Shown here: positions 22,770 through 35,409 of the stretch, in pieces | Layout of the letters: each line of letters opens with the position of its first letter | How positions within the stretch are numbered: the first letter of the stretch is position 1 | From: Dipteris shenzhenensis | Lineage: Eukaryota > Polypodiophyta > Polypodiopsida > Gleicheniales | NCBI GenBank assembly: GCA_047967505.1 | Contig: CM106538.1 | DNA length: 64,000 bases | Direction: 5' to 3' (one strand) | Notes under the pieces: model-generated | Told to the model about the DNA's origin: nothing | Seen by the model: the letters and a program-made list of their open reading frames with translations, nothing else | The model's database searches: none | Translations under genes and position numbers: made by a program

Positions 22770-23440
22770 GAGGGTGGGCACACCTGCAAATAGCCCCTAT
22801 TGGCTACTCCTCTTACACCGGGGACCACTCAAACCATCCCCCCCCCTCAACCCATGCTTGACCCTTCTCCCATATGCACCTTCCCCAAATAAACCTGCAA
22901 GTCATTCAAGAGATGGTGGGCCCTTTTGGGCAAATTTTTCCCCCCTCTCAGCTTGTTACATGCCTGCCCCCCCCTCTTCTCTGGTCCAGCTCCATTCTCC
23001 CTCCATTTTTCAAATGTGGGAATGCATTTGGCATCTTCTCTGTCCCCTCTTGCTCTGGTCCACTGTGTTTCTCCCTCTCCAGCACCTCCTCTAGCAGCTG
23101 CTCATTCTCTCTCCACTCCTAGCTACAGCACCTCCTACAGCAGCAGCTGCTCGTCTCCCTCTGCTCTTTCTTCCTCCATTCCTAGCTCTGTAGTACCTCC
23201 CGTAGTGGCTACTCATCCCCGTCTGCTCTTTCTCCCTTCATTCCCGCTACAATACCTCCTGGAGTAGCTGCTCATCCCCCTCTACTCTTTCTCCCTCCAT
23301 TCCTTGCTACAGTACCTCTTGGAGCTTCTCTCAAGCTTCAGTTACACCCTCTATACCTTCTCCCTCTCTCTCTTTCTATCGGAGTTGCTCTCTCCCTCCA
23401 AGCTGCACTTTCTAGTCCACTATTGCTATTGTGACCTTTG
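22770..23440. repeat. Pyrimidine-rich stretch with a 60-bp minisatellite
   Basis: CT-rich throughout. From about 23085 to 23335 a unit of roughly 60 bp repeats three to four times: CTACAGTACCTCCTGGAGTA, then CTGCTCATCCCCCTCTGCTC, then TTTCTCCCTCCATTCC. Open frames here (Ser/Pro/Leu-rich) are repeat artefacts. Confidence 0.75.
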
Positions 23441-23447
23441 TACAAGC

Positions 23448-23768
23448 ATGGTGAGGAGACCATACATGTACTCTGTGTCCCACAGGAGCAAAAATATACT
23501 GGGTGAATGGATGCCTTGCACCTATAGCTTGAATGATTAGATAGTCATGAGAGGGTTTGCCAAGGGTCCACATAAGGTTCCCAAGAGCAAAAGAGGTGAT
23601 CTTTTGCATGAATGGAAGGGCCGCATCATGAAGTTCAAGCTTGGAAAGAAAGGATTGCTTGCAAAGGTGCAACACATCTACATGGGGAAGGACATGCACC
23701 TTCCTCCATCAAGCAATCAATCGACAATACCATCACATTGTAATTCTGCATTTTGTGTAAGATTTTGA
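23448..23768 (+). CDS. Short basic ORFs, unrecognised
   Basis: Two adjoining segments in one frame, separated by a single TAG (23538), encode MVRRPYMYSVSHRSKNILGE and MRGFAKGPHKVPKSKRGDLL with more Lys-rich sequence after them. No family is recognised. The strong basic bias and lack of any neighbour relationship make a remnant or chance frame plausible. Confidence 0.2.
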
Positions 23769-24085
23769 AGTGTAATGAGTCAGCTTGAAATTGTATTTTG
23801 AAATAGAACCAGTGTAATGAGTCAGTTTGAAATTGTATTTTAAAATAGCACTTGTGCATAGCAGGTGTATTTCCTTCAGACTTTGAGGAGTGGAAACCAG
23901 TGGAGTGCTTCTTAGGTAAGTTTACTGCCATTCATGAGGATTTAAGAAGACAAATGCATGCTGGAGAGAAGTCCTCTGCTTTGAAACAGAGAAATATCTA
24001 TTGATATAATGCCAAGTACATTACTCCAAGGATGACATTAGGCTATGGCTATCTTTAATGCATTGCAACACCACAACTTGAAGAC

Positions 24086-24724
24086 ATGGATTGCAGCATG
24101 GTGGACACAAGAACAATGCAGTCATACAAGGAAAAGATTGCAAAGGATGTGGGCATGGCCATGAAGTTTACATTTGGCTCTAAATGGGTAAGGTTGTCTT
24201 GGTTTATGCCTCTGCACATTTTTGCTTCTTGTTTTCATAATATCCAGATGCACAAAACAAAAACCATGTGGTCATGCAAGTGCCTACATAAGAATGCCCT
24301 TGAGGAATTGCTTGGGGTGAATTGGGGAAGCAGGTCAAGTGAACAAAAGGGTGATCTGTTTCAATGCCATGTATGTAAGGACAATGTGGTTATCAAGTAC
24401 CACATCTCTCGCCAAATGTTAGATTTTGCTTTCCAATATAGGCACTGGAAGAAAACAGGTGACAATTGGCTCCTTCTTGACTCTAACGATGATGATAATA
24501 CATGGGTAAGTTTATGTATTGGTTCTCATTTAGGAGATGTTAAGAATGTGACTGTCATGTCACAGTGGACTTTCAGGGACGTGCAGGAACACCTATTGGT
24601 CATGGAGGATGGCATGTCTGAGTCCTTTCACTTTACCTTAAATGGTGAAAAGGTAGGAAAGCGTGCAGAGAAGCTCGTGCATAGTGCCACTTTTATCCCT
24701 CCTGCAATATTGAAGATTGTTTAG
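24086..24724 (+). CDS. Hypothetical protein, 212 aa, unrecognised
   Basis: The longest clean plus-strand frame in the 22-26 kb interval, starting MDCSMVDTRTMQSYKEKIAK. It contains two Cys pairs (CKCLHKN and CHVCKDN), a Trp/Lys-rich middle (RHWKKTGDNWLL), and a C-terminal stretch (FHFTLNGEKVGKRAEKL) with a beta-rich look. GGGTAAGG and similar words could be splice donors, so the real gene model may differ. No known domain could be named. It may be a fragment of a transposon-encoded protein, given its surroundings. Confidence 0.35.
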   Translation: MDCSMVDTRTMQSYKEKIAKDVGMAMKFTFGSKWVRLSWFMPLHIFASCFHNIQMHKTKTMWSCKCLHKNALEELLGVNWGSRSSEQKGDLFQCHVCKDNVVIKYHISRQMLDFAFQYRHWKKTGDNWLLLDSNDDDNTWVSLCIGSHLGDVKNVTVMSQWTFRDVQEHLLVMEDGMSESFHFTLNGEKVGKRAEKLVHSATFIPPAILKIV

Positions 24725-24957
24725 AAAATGTAGGATGGAACGATTGTGGATTTTGACATTTTCCAATTAATAGTGGTGCAATTAATTTTGATGTTTTGAA
24801 TGGTTTTGTTTCATGTCAATGTCAAGTTTTTCCCAAAAATTTTATAATTCTTTATATTTTTTATATTTAGAACATTTGGGTATATACAGGTTATCAAGTT
24901 ACTTTAGTTTCAAAGTTTCACTATCATAGCCATAGTTCTCCTAGCTACCAAACTACC

Positions 24958-25481
24958 ATGGATTCTGCTAGGTCTGCCTTCCACGATTTCATCTCCCGTA
25001 CTCCATTAATTGATAGAGAGGAGGAGTTATTTCTAGTCTTTGATAAGAGCATAGATGTCTTAGGCACCTACTTGGGAGCCCGAGATGAGATTTTGAAGAC
25101 CTCATCAAGTACATGCAAGACTACATCGCGAGTTTTGCATATCAACTTGATGAGTCTACAAAAAGATGGGTCCCAATTGATTATTTGAAGTACTTATTCA
25201 ATCAAGAACCTAGGTTCGTGAAGCGTTTAGATCGCTTTCGAGCCCAGCTCACACCCCTAAGGTTTAGGGAGGTGGACACTGATGACCTCCTAGCATGTGG
25301 AGTCATCGGATACACATGAAATAGGTTCCTATCCTAGGAAATGACCTTTATTTTCCTTCTCCAGGAGGGGCAAGTGGAGGATGAGGCCTCGACCTCAAGC
25401 CGTGACCCTGCCCCTATCCTTTTCGATCCTCTTATTTCTGTAGATGAGCCCAACATCTACAATGAATACCTATTTCATTAA
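24958..25481 (+). pseudogene. Hypothetical gene remnant with frameshift
   Basis: MDSARSAFHDFISRTPLIDR starts a frame that loses register near 25095. The second frame continues as YMQDYIASFAYQLDESTKRW and LDRFRAQLTPLRFREVDTDD to 25319. A possible acceptor (TCTCCAG at 25357-25363) leads to an acidic tail (EDEASTSSRDPAPILFDPL) ending at 25481. The coherent composition across the shift suggests a once-real protein with one indel. Family not recognised. Confidence 0.4.
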
Positions 25482-25489
25482 TTTTAGAC

Positions 25490-26080
25490 TTTTTCTGTTG
25501 TTTTTGGATGAAGCCCAAAAATCCTTCCCAAATGAAAACTTTACTTTGTGAAAATATCCTTTCCAAATCAAAATTTTACTTTTTGAAAATATTCTTCCCA
25601 AATCAAAAGTTCACTTTGTGGCACTATCATATTCACATAAAAATATTGTTTTTTAAATCTATACTTTTGCACCAACATGCAAGAATTTGAAATAATCCTA
25701 TATTAGAAATTCTAGCTATATCTAAGTTATTTGTTAATTTAATTATTTTTAATATTTTTCCTTGACGTTTTTCCTTGACGTGATGAATTTATAAATCCAT
25801 GAAAGGAGACTTAAATATTTCATGAAAATAACATTGTCACTCGCAATATGCACAAAATTTTTAAAACTTTTAATAAATAGAAAAAAGACATGATGCCATA
25901 AGACCCAAGTTTTGTATTGAACCAAAGAGGTATAATAGCAATTATAGCTATTATTATATGATTACATTGAGAGACGTTGCTCTCAGCTAGAGTCTTTATA
26001 TCCAAAATGATATAGATTGAACATATGTTTACAATTAAATTGTTGCTCTTAAAGAGCCTCAATTCGTGCTATCTGCATAA
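25490..26080. other. AT-rich stretch, no gene seen
   Basis: AT-rich, with a short imperfect repeat near 25540-25615 (CTTCCCAAATCAAAAGTTC and AATTTTACTTTTTG-type words). No supported coding region. Confidence 0.4.
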
Positions 26081-26480
26081 TTTGACTCCCCATTGTCTTA
26101 TTGCTCAATGTCACGACAGTCCCTTGCCAGGTGCCATCTGCATAATTTGACTCCCACTTGTCTTGCCAAGCCTGGCCCCTTGGGTGCATTGACTCCCCAT
26201 TGTCTTATTGCTCAATGCAATAGTCCCTTGTCAGGTGCCATCTGCATTAACTCCCTATTGTCTTGCCAAGCCTTGACCCTTGGGTGACATCCAGTGCAAA
26301 ATACAGGTGCCATCTACATTAACTCCCAGTTATCTTGCCAAGCCTTGCCCCTTGGGTGCATTGACTCCCCATTGTCTTATTGCTCAATGTGATAGTCCCT
26401 TGCGAGGTGCCATCTGCATTAACTCCCTATTGTCTTGGCAAGCCTTGACCCTTGGGTGACATCCAGTGCATATTTTGACT
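26080..26480. repeat. Tandem repeat, CTTGCCAAGCCTTGCCCCTT unit
   Basis: Four to five imperfect units of about 75-120 bp containing GTGCCATCTGCATTAACTCC, TGTCTTGCCAAGCC and CTTGGGTGCATTGACTCC. Similarity between units is high by eye, with some units missing a segment. Non-coding. Confidence 0.75.
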
Positions 26481-26729
26481 CTTATTTGACATAGGAGGTG
26501 ATGACTTTTAATCCTTCTATTTCATAGTTAGACCTCTCATTGAATTCTTGTATAGGAGCCCATAATGGATACCTTTCCTTGCTGGGAATTGAAGTTAAGA
26601 GACCGTAAGGTTCTTTAGGTTCCCATTTTGTATCATGAGAATACTGTTGCCATTGCATTATGGGTTTTTCATCTTAAAAAAAAAACGAAAGTAGTGTGGA
26701 TTGGTATGACCTGTCAATGCATCACCACC

Positions 26730-29312
26730 CGTTTGTATGAAAGTTAGAATGAAGCTCTTCCAATCATACATTCTTTCGAGCCTCTCACATACTGTACTTT
26801 CCTTACGACCACCAACTTGCCAACCTCATCTTCTTACCAAGTCATCTATTGTCTCCACATCCTTGCATTTAAGCTCCCTTGAGACTGCTAAAAACTTGAT
26901 CGATATCCTCATGTGTATGCCCAACATACAAAAATCCACATTTGACCTCATTGAAGCTTCGATGAGCAACTAGCATGGAGCAGAATGCAAACATGAGTAC
27001 ATTCTTATTTTCTCGCCAGCAATTATCAGCTTGTATTCTCAAAGTCGGTAGTAGGCGACCTTTTTCTGCATGTACATTGCAAATTGCCTTCATAATAGAT
27101 GTTACAACTTGATTGCCATCATGTAGATGCAAGGAATCAATCCATATATCTGCAAAGAACTTAATTCCATGCACTAACACTCCACATAGATGTGTCTTTA
27201 GAAAGTGTTTTCCTTGTAATTTAGGTGGAGTGCAACAAAACGAGGCAATGTTGTTGTATTCTGATCCATGCCATCTACAATAAGGCACATGTAGTCATCG
27301 GGATGCGAAATAGCTTGCTCCTTCCAAAATGCATATTTTTGTCTGGAATGTCGAATAAGGTCATGATAAGATTTTCGGTTTTTTTTGTATAATTCCCTTT
27401 GATTCGGACATGCTATTCGGACATGCTGTACTCTCAATCGCTCGCTTTAAATCATCACAGACATTGCACTTTGACATTTTTTGCCTCCTTGGGATTTTAA
27501 CATATCCAAAGTTCTTCTTCCAAAGAGTATACAAAGTATGAGAAGAAGCTACAGCATCCCCTCTTTGCCTTTGCTTTTCTGCAATAGAGTCAAATACTTT
27601 GAGCTTTGTTAAGCCCATTGGAAGGTGCATTTTAGTGATCGCATCACCGTTAGGGAGTTTGGTAGATATATGGGGTTGAGGTAAAGCATTTTCATGTATG
27701 AAGTCTTGCAAAATTGCTGCTGCCCTGATAGTTGAGATTCTTGATTTGGACCTTCCTCTATTATCGTGAATGCTAAATTTATTGCCACCCTTTGCCTTGG
27801 TGACTAAATCCCAATATGTACCATGGGATAATCCAGTAATATTGCGATATGTCTTATTGCAAATCCTTTTTCCATTTACGAGAGGTTTTACCTTTTGTCT
27901 TGAACTTAGCCTTTTATTGCCATTCTGAAGAAAGCAAGAGAGACTTGTGAGAAGGTATTCATTTCTTTCGCTACCTCTTCTTTGCCACACGTGTCCTCTA
28001 CATTCCCTGATGTCTGCAAGATCAATGAAGCGCATACATCTTCGCTTGCAACATAGATATCCCAATGCATTTAACATGTTCTCCTCCTTCATTACTCTCT
28101 TCCTCTTTGGTTGCTTTTGTGGATCTGCATGGATTCGCTTTCTCTTCATGCATATGTATGACCGTTTTCGTTCCTGCACGTTGTTGTCTGTATTTATGCA
28201 CTTCTTCTCCTCACATTTGTTTGTAACCAAGCATCCATAATTGGTCGTTGCATCCTTGGCCATATCACAATCAAAGTTAAATATTGAATAATCCTCTGTT
28301 GATCTTATGCTCGTTTTTAACATACTCTTAGGACCATTCAATGAATTCAATATTCTACGAGAGTATTGAGAACCTTGAAACTCTTCCACTCCTGAGAGAA
28401 CATCACTCATTGGGAGACCTTGCATGGCTTTCACAAATCCATAAGCTTGATTGACACCAGGTTTGTTAATATGCATGAACTCATCCACACTTGACAAGAC
28501 ATCGCTATTGAAACCTTTGCCCTTCTCACTGTGCAAGAATTCATCCACCCCATATAAGGCTTCGCTTCTAAAATCATTTTGTTTCTCGGAACCAATGAAC
28601 TCATCCACTCCAGATAAGATGTCACTTCTATAATTGAGTACATTGAAATCATCCACATTTGAAGTAATAGAGCCTGGCACATGGGCACGCTTTTTAGGTC
28701 CTTTGATATTGTAGTATACCTTGTCTTTATCATTAAAAACCACGTGCCTCTTTCTCATGTTTAAAAATTGCATGCTCCATCTCATATTCTTGCCTACCTC
28801 ATAGTAGGGATCACATAAGGATGTTATGTTATCAACCATACCATCATCAGTGACTTTTAAAATCCTCATCTATGCAAATGACCATTGCTCCACTTGTTCA
28901 AATCCCAATACTTCACCTTCTGGTACAGTCTTATTTGCAAATGATCTCATTTGTAAAATGTCCCCTATAGTAAAATCCAAGGTGGTGCTTTTTGTATTCT
29001 TGATAATGTATGTTGCATAAGTCTCATCTTTGTCCCATGCTATAAATGATTTGTTGGATGTATTGTAGGGCATAACATCTCCAAGTGTTTCCATATCTCC
29101 ACATTTATACTTTAGCTCAACATGTGCGCTAAGAATCTTTGATATAGTAACTGCCACCTTATCTTCGCCAAGTCTTCGAAAGTGGCAAATTGAATTGGGA
29201 TCACTATCATGGATTGTAGTAAATGCAAGTACTTCTCTTTTGCTACATAAAATCACATCCATCCCTAGAACAAAATCTATAGCCATCTCCTTTGTGAGAG
29301 TCCTTCGCAAGC
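26730..29312 (-). pseudogene. DUF7869-like transposase gene, decayed
   Basis: Read on minus from about 29312 (after a CTACTGCAG acceptor). An N-terminal region is interrupted by one TAG at 28870-28872. The next region has four spaced copies of a [SG]VDEF motif (28640-28380). It is followed by a Cys/Arg-rich block (LCCKRRCMRFIDL) and a KTYRNITGLSHGTYWDLV helix-turn-helix-like part. The core then reads CNVCDDLKRAI, MCLIVDGMDQNTT, RIQADNCWRENKN and GHTHEDIDQVFS. The last three blocks are typical of DUF7869 proteins of plant and animal mobile elements; their D, D and E/D residues would suit an RNase-H-fold nuclease (inference). Frameshifts occur near 27405, where a 13-bp duplication lies, and near 27230. 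No termini were found. Confidence 0.65.
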
Positions 29313-29399
29313 AAGCTGCAGTAGCAACAATTACATAAATATTAGTCTCTTTTTAATAATCTACTCATTTATTATAATTTTTAATTAGTACTTAATTTA

Positions 29400-29680
29400 T
29401 TGGTGGGAGAAGTTATCCGATCAAGTACTCATCAGATGGACACACCAAGTTATCCTTTGCATGGTCGATCGAGCATTAAATACTATTTTTGCCCTAGTGT
29501 CATGCACCTCCGTAAAAAAACACGCTGCTAGGTATGTTATCCAATCAAGCACTTATGGGATGGGCGTGCCACTTTGCATGTAAGTCAATTCCACCTAGTT
29601 GAAGGTGTGTGCAAAGTATTATGCCCATCAGCAGATATGCTTTGCATTGTCGATCAAGCATAAAACACCATTTTTGGCTT
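29400..29680. repeat. Imperfect direct repeat flanking the copia insertion
   Basis: A unit with TTATCCGATCAAGTACTCAT, TTTGCATGGTCGATC and CCTAGTGTCATGCACC occurs at about 29405-29520 and again at 29535-29685. The second copy is split by the copia element and resumes at 35591 (AGTGTCATGCACAACCATG). Non-coding. Confidence 0.65.
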
Positions 29681-29685
29681 AGTGT

Positions 29686-29866
29686 TGAGAGTGCTCTCAA
29701 CGGAAGCAAGAACGGAAGAGGGAGAGAGAGCGAGAGAGAGAGACAGAGAGCCACACAAGTTTTGGTGGGTGCAGAGCCACCCTAATCTTCTTTTTCATTC
29801 ATTTATATATGTGTTTGAGTATTGTACATAACTGGGGTTAAGGCACAGTGACCTTTAACCCCCACA
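29686..29866 (-). repeat. Copia 3' LTR (181 bp)
   Basis: Begins TGAGAGTGCTCTCAACGG and ends CCCCCACA. It contains a GAGAGAGAGCGAGAGAGA purine run. The only difference seen from the other LTR is GCAGAGCC here versus GCAGAACC at the partner. Confidence 0.93.
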
Positions 29867-29919
29867 ACCTCCCACTTAAAGGACAATGTGCCTTTAAGAG
29901 AGAACAACTAGTGAGCATA

Positions 29920-32900
29920 CTATCCAATGCCCATCAATACACGACAATACTCAAACCGCTGACTAGGTAGACTCTTCGTCAGCATATCTGCAGGGTTATC
30001 ATCTGTATGAACCTTGACAAGCTCTATGCGCTTGTCCTCAAGTACCTCCCTGATGAAATGATACCTGACCTCAATGTGTTTGGTCTTTGCATGAAAGACC
30101 GGATTCCGTGCTAGCTGAATAGCACTCATGGAATCACTATGCAATGTCGGTACACCTGTATGAATCCCCAAATCTCCCACTAGCCGATCAAGCCATATAG
30201 CCTCCTTGCAACCCTCTGTGGCTGCAACATACTCAGCCTCTGTGGTAGACAAAGCAACGCACTTCTGTGCGCGAGACATCCACGACACTGCACCACCTGC
30301 AAAGGTGAACACATAACCAGAAGTGGATCTCCTACTATCCACATGCCCTGCATAGTCTGAATCTGTGTACCCAAGTACATGCATGTCTCCTTTACCAAAG
30401 CAGATGCACATCTCCTTGGTACCCTTCATGTACCTCATGATGCACTTAACTGCCTCCCAATGCCTCTTTCCTGGATTAGCCATATACCGGCTAACAACTC
30501 CCACTGCAAATGCAATGTCTGGTCTAGTAGCTATCATAGCATACATAAGACTCCCAACTGCTGATGCATAAGGAACCTTGGCCATCATGGCCCTTTCCTC
30601 ATCTGATTTGGGACTATCTGTATGACTCAGTTTCACATATGGAGGCAATGGAGTACTCACTGCCTTCCCCCCCTCCATATTGAAATGCTGCAATACTTTT
30701 GTAACATACTCTTTTTGTGAAAGCCAAAGGAGTTCCTACTCCGATCACGCGTGATGCGCATACCAAGAATATGACCTGCAAGTCCCAAATCCTTCATATC
30801 AAAGGCCTCATGCAACTTGGCCTTTAATGCATCTAGCTCATAAGTATTCTTGCTAGCCAATAGCATATCATCCACATATAGTGCCAGGATTATTAGGCTA
30901 TTATCCTTAGCCCTTTTAGTGTAGAGGCAGTGATCAATTTCACTCCTTCTAAAACCCTGGGACCGAATGAAAGCATCAAACTTCTGATACCATTCTCTAG
31001 GTGCTTGCTTAAGACCATAGAGACTCTTTTTCAGCTTGCAAACTAAATGCTCTTTGCCCTTTTCTTCAAAGCCTTCCGGCTGCACCATGTAGATGTCCTC
31101 ATGCAAATCCCCATGCAAGAAAGCTGTCTTGACATCCATTTGCATAAGCTCCATATCCTCTACTGCCACTAGTCCAAGCATGCATCTAAGTGTGGTCATC
31201 TTCACAACCGGAGAGAATATCTCATCAAAGTCCACACCCTTCTCTTGCTTGAACCCTTTAGCAACCAAACGGGCCTTGTATCTAGGCACATCATCACCTG
31301 TGACCTTCATTTTGTAGACCCATTTACATGGCAATGCTTTCTTTCCATGTGGCAAAGAAACCAAGTCCCAAGTCTTATTCTTCATAAGTGAACTCATCTC
31401 TGATTGCATAGCATACTCCCACTTACGTTGATCCTCACGCATCATAGCCTCTCTGTAGCAAGAAGGCTCCCCGCAATCAGTAAGCATCACATAGTCTACC
31501 CCTGGAACAAACCTATCAGGCGGTCCAGACACTCTAGATGATCTTCTCAATGGCATTTCAGCTTGCTGTCCCACTTGCATATCAGCCACATTTGGCTCAT
31601 CATTTCCACCAATAGATGATCCATCATCTACCCTTGATTGTATACCTGTGGGAGTACTTGGTTGTACCATTTCTTGCACATTTGGTGCATGGACAGCTTG
31701 CTGTCTATCAACATATGTAGGTGGATTCACATCCTGGAAAGTGATTCTCCTCATTTCCACATCCCTCATGGGTGCCTTATGCATCTTCTTCTCATTGAAG
31801 ACCACATCATGGCTGCGTATGATCTTCTTTGCTTCTGGATCCCAGAGACGATAGCCCATCTCTCCACTTTCACCATAACCTAGAAAGATGCATTTCCTAG
31901 ACTTAGGATCTAGCTTCTTTCGAAGCTCTTTTGGCACATGTGCATATGCCTCACACCCAAATATACGCAAATGAGAGTAAGATGGCTTCTTGCCACTCCA
32001 TGCCTCTTCAGGAATACCACCATCCAAACTCTTACTAGGTGATCTATTGATCACATGCACTGCAGTCTTCATTGCCTCAGCCCAAAAACCACTAGAAAGA
32101 CTTGCATTGGAAAGCATGCATTGCAACCTTTCTTGAATGGTACGGTTCATCTTTTCTGCAACTGGATTTTGCTCTGGAGTACGAGGGGATGTGAGCTCCC
32201 TCTTAATCCCACGTGTATCACAGAAATGCTGAAAGTCATGAGAGAGATACTCTCCACCATTGTCAGTCCGTAGGCATTTAAGCGTTCTACCTGACTGATT
32301 CTCAACCAAGGCCAGCCATTTCTGAAATACCTGGAACACATCACTCTTCCGAGCTATAGCATAAGCCCACACTTTCCTAGTTGCATCATCAATGAATGTC
32401 ACATAGTATTCAGCCCCGCCTAATGACCGTGTAGGCATGGGACCACATACGTCTGAATGCACCAAATCAAGCATTTCAAACTCTTTCTTTCCCCTTCTTT
32501 TATGGGCTGATTTAGTCTGCTTCCCATAGAGACAATGCTCACAAAATTCAAAATCAGAGAAACTCAAATGCGGTACATAACCCAAATGGCATAAGAGTTT
32601 CATTCCATTCTGGCTCATGTGCCCCAACCTGCAATGCCACAAAGAAGTGCTTGGCTGCTCGGTTATTGCAACAACATGATCAAATACCCCTGATACATGT
32701 AAGGGATACAAAGTCCCACACTTGGCACCCCTGGCCAAAAGCATAGAGCCCTTTTGAATTTTCCAACTTTGAAAGCCAAAAGTGGTGTGAAAACCAGCAT
32801 CATCTAGCTGACCCACTGAAATAAGACTCTTGGTCAGCTTAGGCACATGTCTCACATGTTTCAAAACAAATGCAGACCCATTTGCAAAAGAAAACTTTAT

Positions 32901-33983
32901 GTCACCTGCTCCCACTATGTCACATGCATAGTCATTTCCAAGATGCACACAACCTGTCTTTCCACTATCATAAGTGGAGAACCATTCCCTATGGGGAGTA
33001 ACATGGAATGAAGCACCAGAATCCAAAATCCAATCCTGGGAATATGCATCATCTGAAGTGGTAAGCAACTCTGCAGATAAAGTAGACATGAAGAGAACAT
33101 CATTGTCACTATCACGTGTGACTGCATTGATCTCCTCGATCTTCACTTTTCCTTTGTCCTCCCTTGGACTCTCTTCCTTTTGATTTGCACCCCAATTTGC
33201 ATTCTTTTTCTTATCCTTTTGCTCTCTTTTCAGCTTGTAGCAATCCTTTTTCATATGGCCCTTCTTGCCACAGTGGTAACACTCAATGTTTCGTGCCCTG
33301 GATTTGCTACGAGACTTTCCTCTTTCTTGGGACTTCCCCCTGAACTGTGATCTGCCCCTTTGCACATTTAAGGCTGCATCCTGCTTGTTGCCATCCATAG
33401 ACTTCCGTCTAATCTCCTCGGCCAACAAGCTACCCACAACATCATCAAATTTCAGTACTCCACCAGGTGCAGAGTTACTGACAGCTGTACGGAAGGTATC
33501 CCATGAGGATGGCAATGAACATAAGAGAAATATTGCCTTAGTCTCCGCATCAAAATTCATCTTTTGAGCCTGAAGCTGGCTGAAAATAATATTGAATTCA
33601 TTCAAGTGAGAAGCAATGGAGACCCCTTCCTTCATTTGCAGCTCAAACAACCTCTTCATGAGGTAAAATTTATTAGAGGCAGTTTCCTTCTCATAAGTGG
33701 CACACAGTTTCTTCCACAAATCTTCAGTAGTCTGCTCATTTACTACTGTGAAATAAACTGACTCTGCAAGATGGAGTCTAATAGTAGACTTTGCTAATGC
33801 ATCCAACTCATTCCAATCATCCTCAGACATATTTGCAGGCTTAGCTTCAATCCCTGCCAAGGGTTTAATCTGCTTCTTTTGAATAAGCACATCCCTTATC
33901 TGTTCTTTCCACAAAGAAAAGTTTGTCCCATCAAACTTTTTAATGCTGAAAAACTCCTTTTCAGACGTGGAAGAGGATGCCAT
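29920..33983 (-). CDS. Copia gag-pol polyprotein (one frameshift)
   Basis: ATG at 33983 (MASSSTSEKEFFSIKKFDG). In order: UBN2-type gag; zinc knuckle CYHCGKKGHMKKDC; protease WILDSGASFHVT; GAG-pre-integrase WHCRLGHMSQNG and CEHCLYGKQTK; integrase with DVCGP, FIDDATRKVW, RTDNGGEY and TPEQNPVAE; reverse transcriptase with CKWVYKMK, QMDVKTAFLHGDL and LYVDDMLLAS; RNase H with YTDSDYAGHVDSRRSTSGY and ending FEYCRVLMGIG. The frame breaks once near 30727 (one base lost in a CCAAAGG run) between RT and RNase H; everything else is open. About 1,350 residues, normal for copia. Probably inactive through that single lesion, unless it is an assembly error. Confidence 0.93.
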
Positions 33984-35409
33984 GATGCAAATGAAACAAA
34001 ATCCCAAATGCTAGTACCTGCAAGAGAGAATCACACCAAATACTAGGTGCACCCAAATGTGTATGCCACAATAGAGTGAAATATCACCAAAACTCAAAGC
34101 GCAAAGCATCTGACTCATGTGCATATACTATGCATCCATATGAGCAAATCTAGCCCAAAAGAAAATGCCAATAAGTCCCAAATGACTCAAGCATAAACAC
34201 CGTCCACTGCATATGCATCAATAATGTCTCATCCAAGAGAGCATAGCACTATCAGTGCATCACCAACAATGTTTCAAAGCTGTCCCTCAGCATAAAATAA
34301 CATCCATATGCAAAGCGTCCATAAAAAATAGCATCCCACAAGGTAATTTGGGCCTATCAGCGCATCCAACAAGGACCGCAATGCATCCAAATGGCCTATA
34401 AATCATCCACTGCAACCCAATGCATACCACGAATGAGCGCACACTGCTCAAACTGCAACCAGAGTGATCTGCATAAGGTATGCTCAAGAAATCATAGTCC
34501 CACGGTAATGAGCGCTACTGAAAATAGAACCTGAGATGCTTCAAAACATGGGCGCCATTGCATAATCGGACTGAGCAAGAAAATCTGCAAATATCTCTCT
34601 TCTGCCAGAACTCCAAAATCCCAACCGATGAGTGAGAAATGGGAGTCAACACTTATCCACTGCCATGTGGCATAAATCTAAGGTTTCAAAACCTTAGTAT
34701 GAAAAATGCATAACAGAGAGACGAAATCGAATACACAGAGATTTATAACTCTGAAAATCCTCCACCGAATCATGCAAGAACTGATAGGTAGGGGTTTTTG
34801 GGCGTCCGGAACGCAATGGGACAGACGGTTTTGGAAACCGTGGTCTCAATCACTGGGTCCAACACACGGACTGAAAAACGTTTTTGGAAACAGAGCTATC
34901 TGTAAACTCTACCGGAGTGCGAATGATGAGCAACATAGAAGTTTTAGGACCTCCTGAGTCCACCGAAACTGACAGATCTACAAATGGTTGCTCCAAACTT
35001 GAGTTCCAACACCCGGGCAAAAAACGCAGGAATTGACACAGTGAGTCAGAAATCCACTGAAATGATCTCAGATTCAAGAATGAAGGTGTTTCCAAGCTCC
35101 TGAAGTAATGTGGACACCAAAAGCAAGCAATAGTTGCCTCCACAAGTCAATACGGAGTCTCTGTCATCGAACGGAATAGGGAAAAGCTCAAAAAACGACT
35201 TTTTCTTTGAAAGCTCTTAACAGGCTCTCAAAACCACTTCGCAAAGCCAAAGTGACTTTTCCAAAGGTTCCTCCAAGGTCTCTGCACACTCGGATGCAAG
35301 TAAAGTCACCCACAAAGCTTCCCACAAAGCTTCTCCTTCCTCCCACAGAGCTGCTGAGCTTCAAGCATTCACGCACGCTCAGCTAGATCACCCAGGCTCT
35401 GATACCAGT
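33984..35409 (-). other. Copia untranslated leader with primer-binding site
   Basis: 1.4 kb between the 5' LTR and the gag start with no sizeable minus-strand ORF. The primer-binding site TGGTATCAGAGCC lies two bases inside the LTR. Several CATCCA/GCATCC-rich words recur at 34080-34480. Confidence 0.75.

Noticed and set aside
23085-23335. CRISPR-like regular repeats
   Set aside because: A 60-bp minisatellite with no distinct spacers, in a plant nuclear context.
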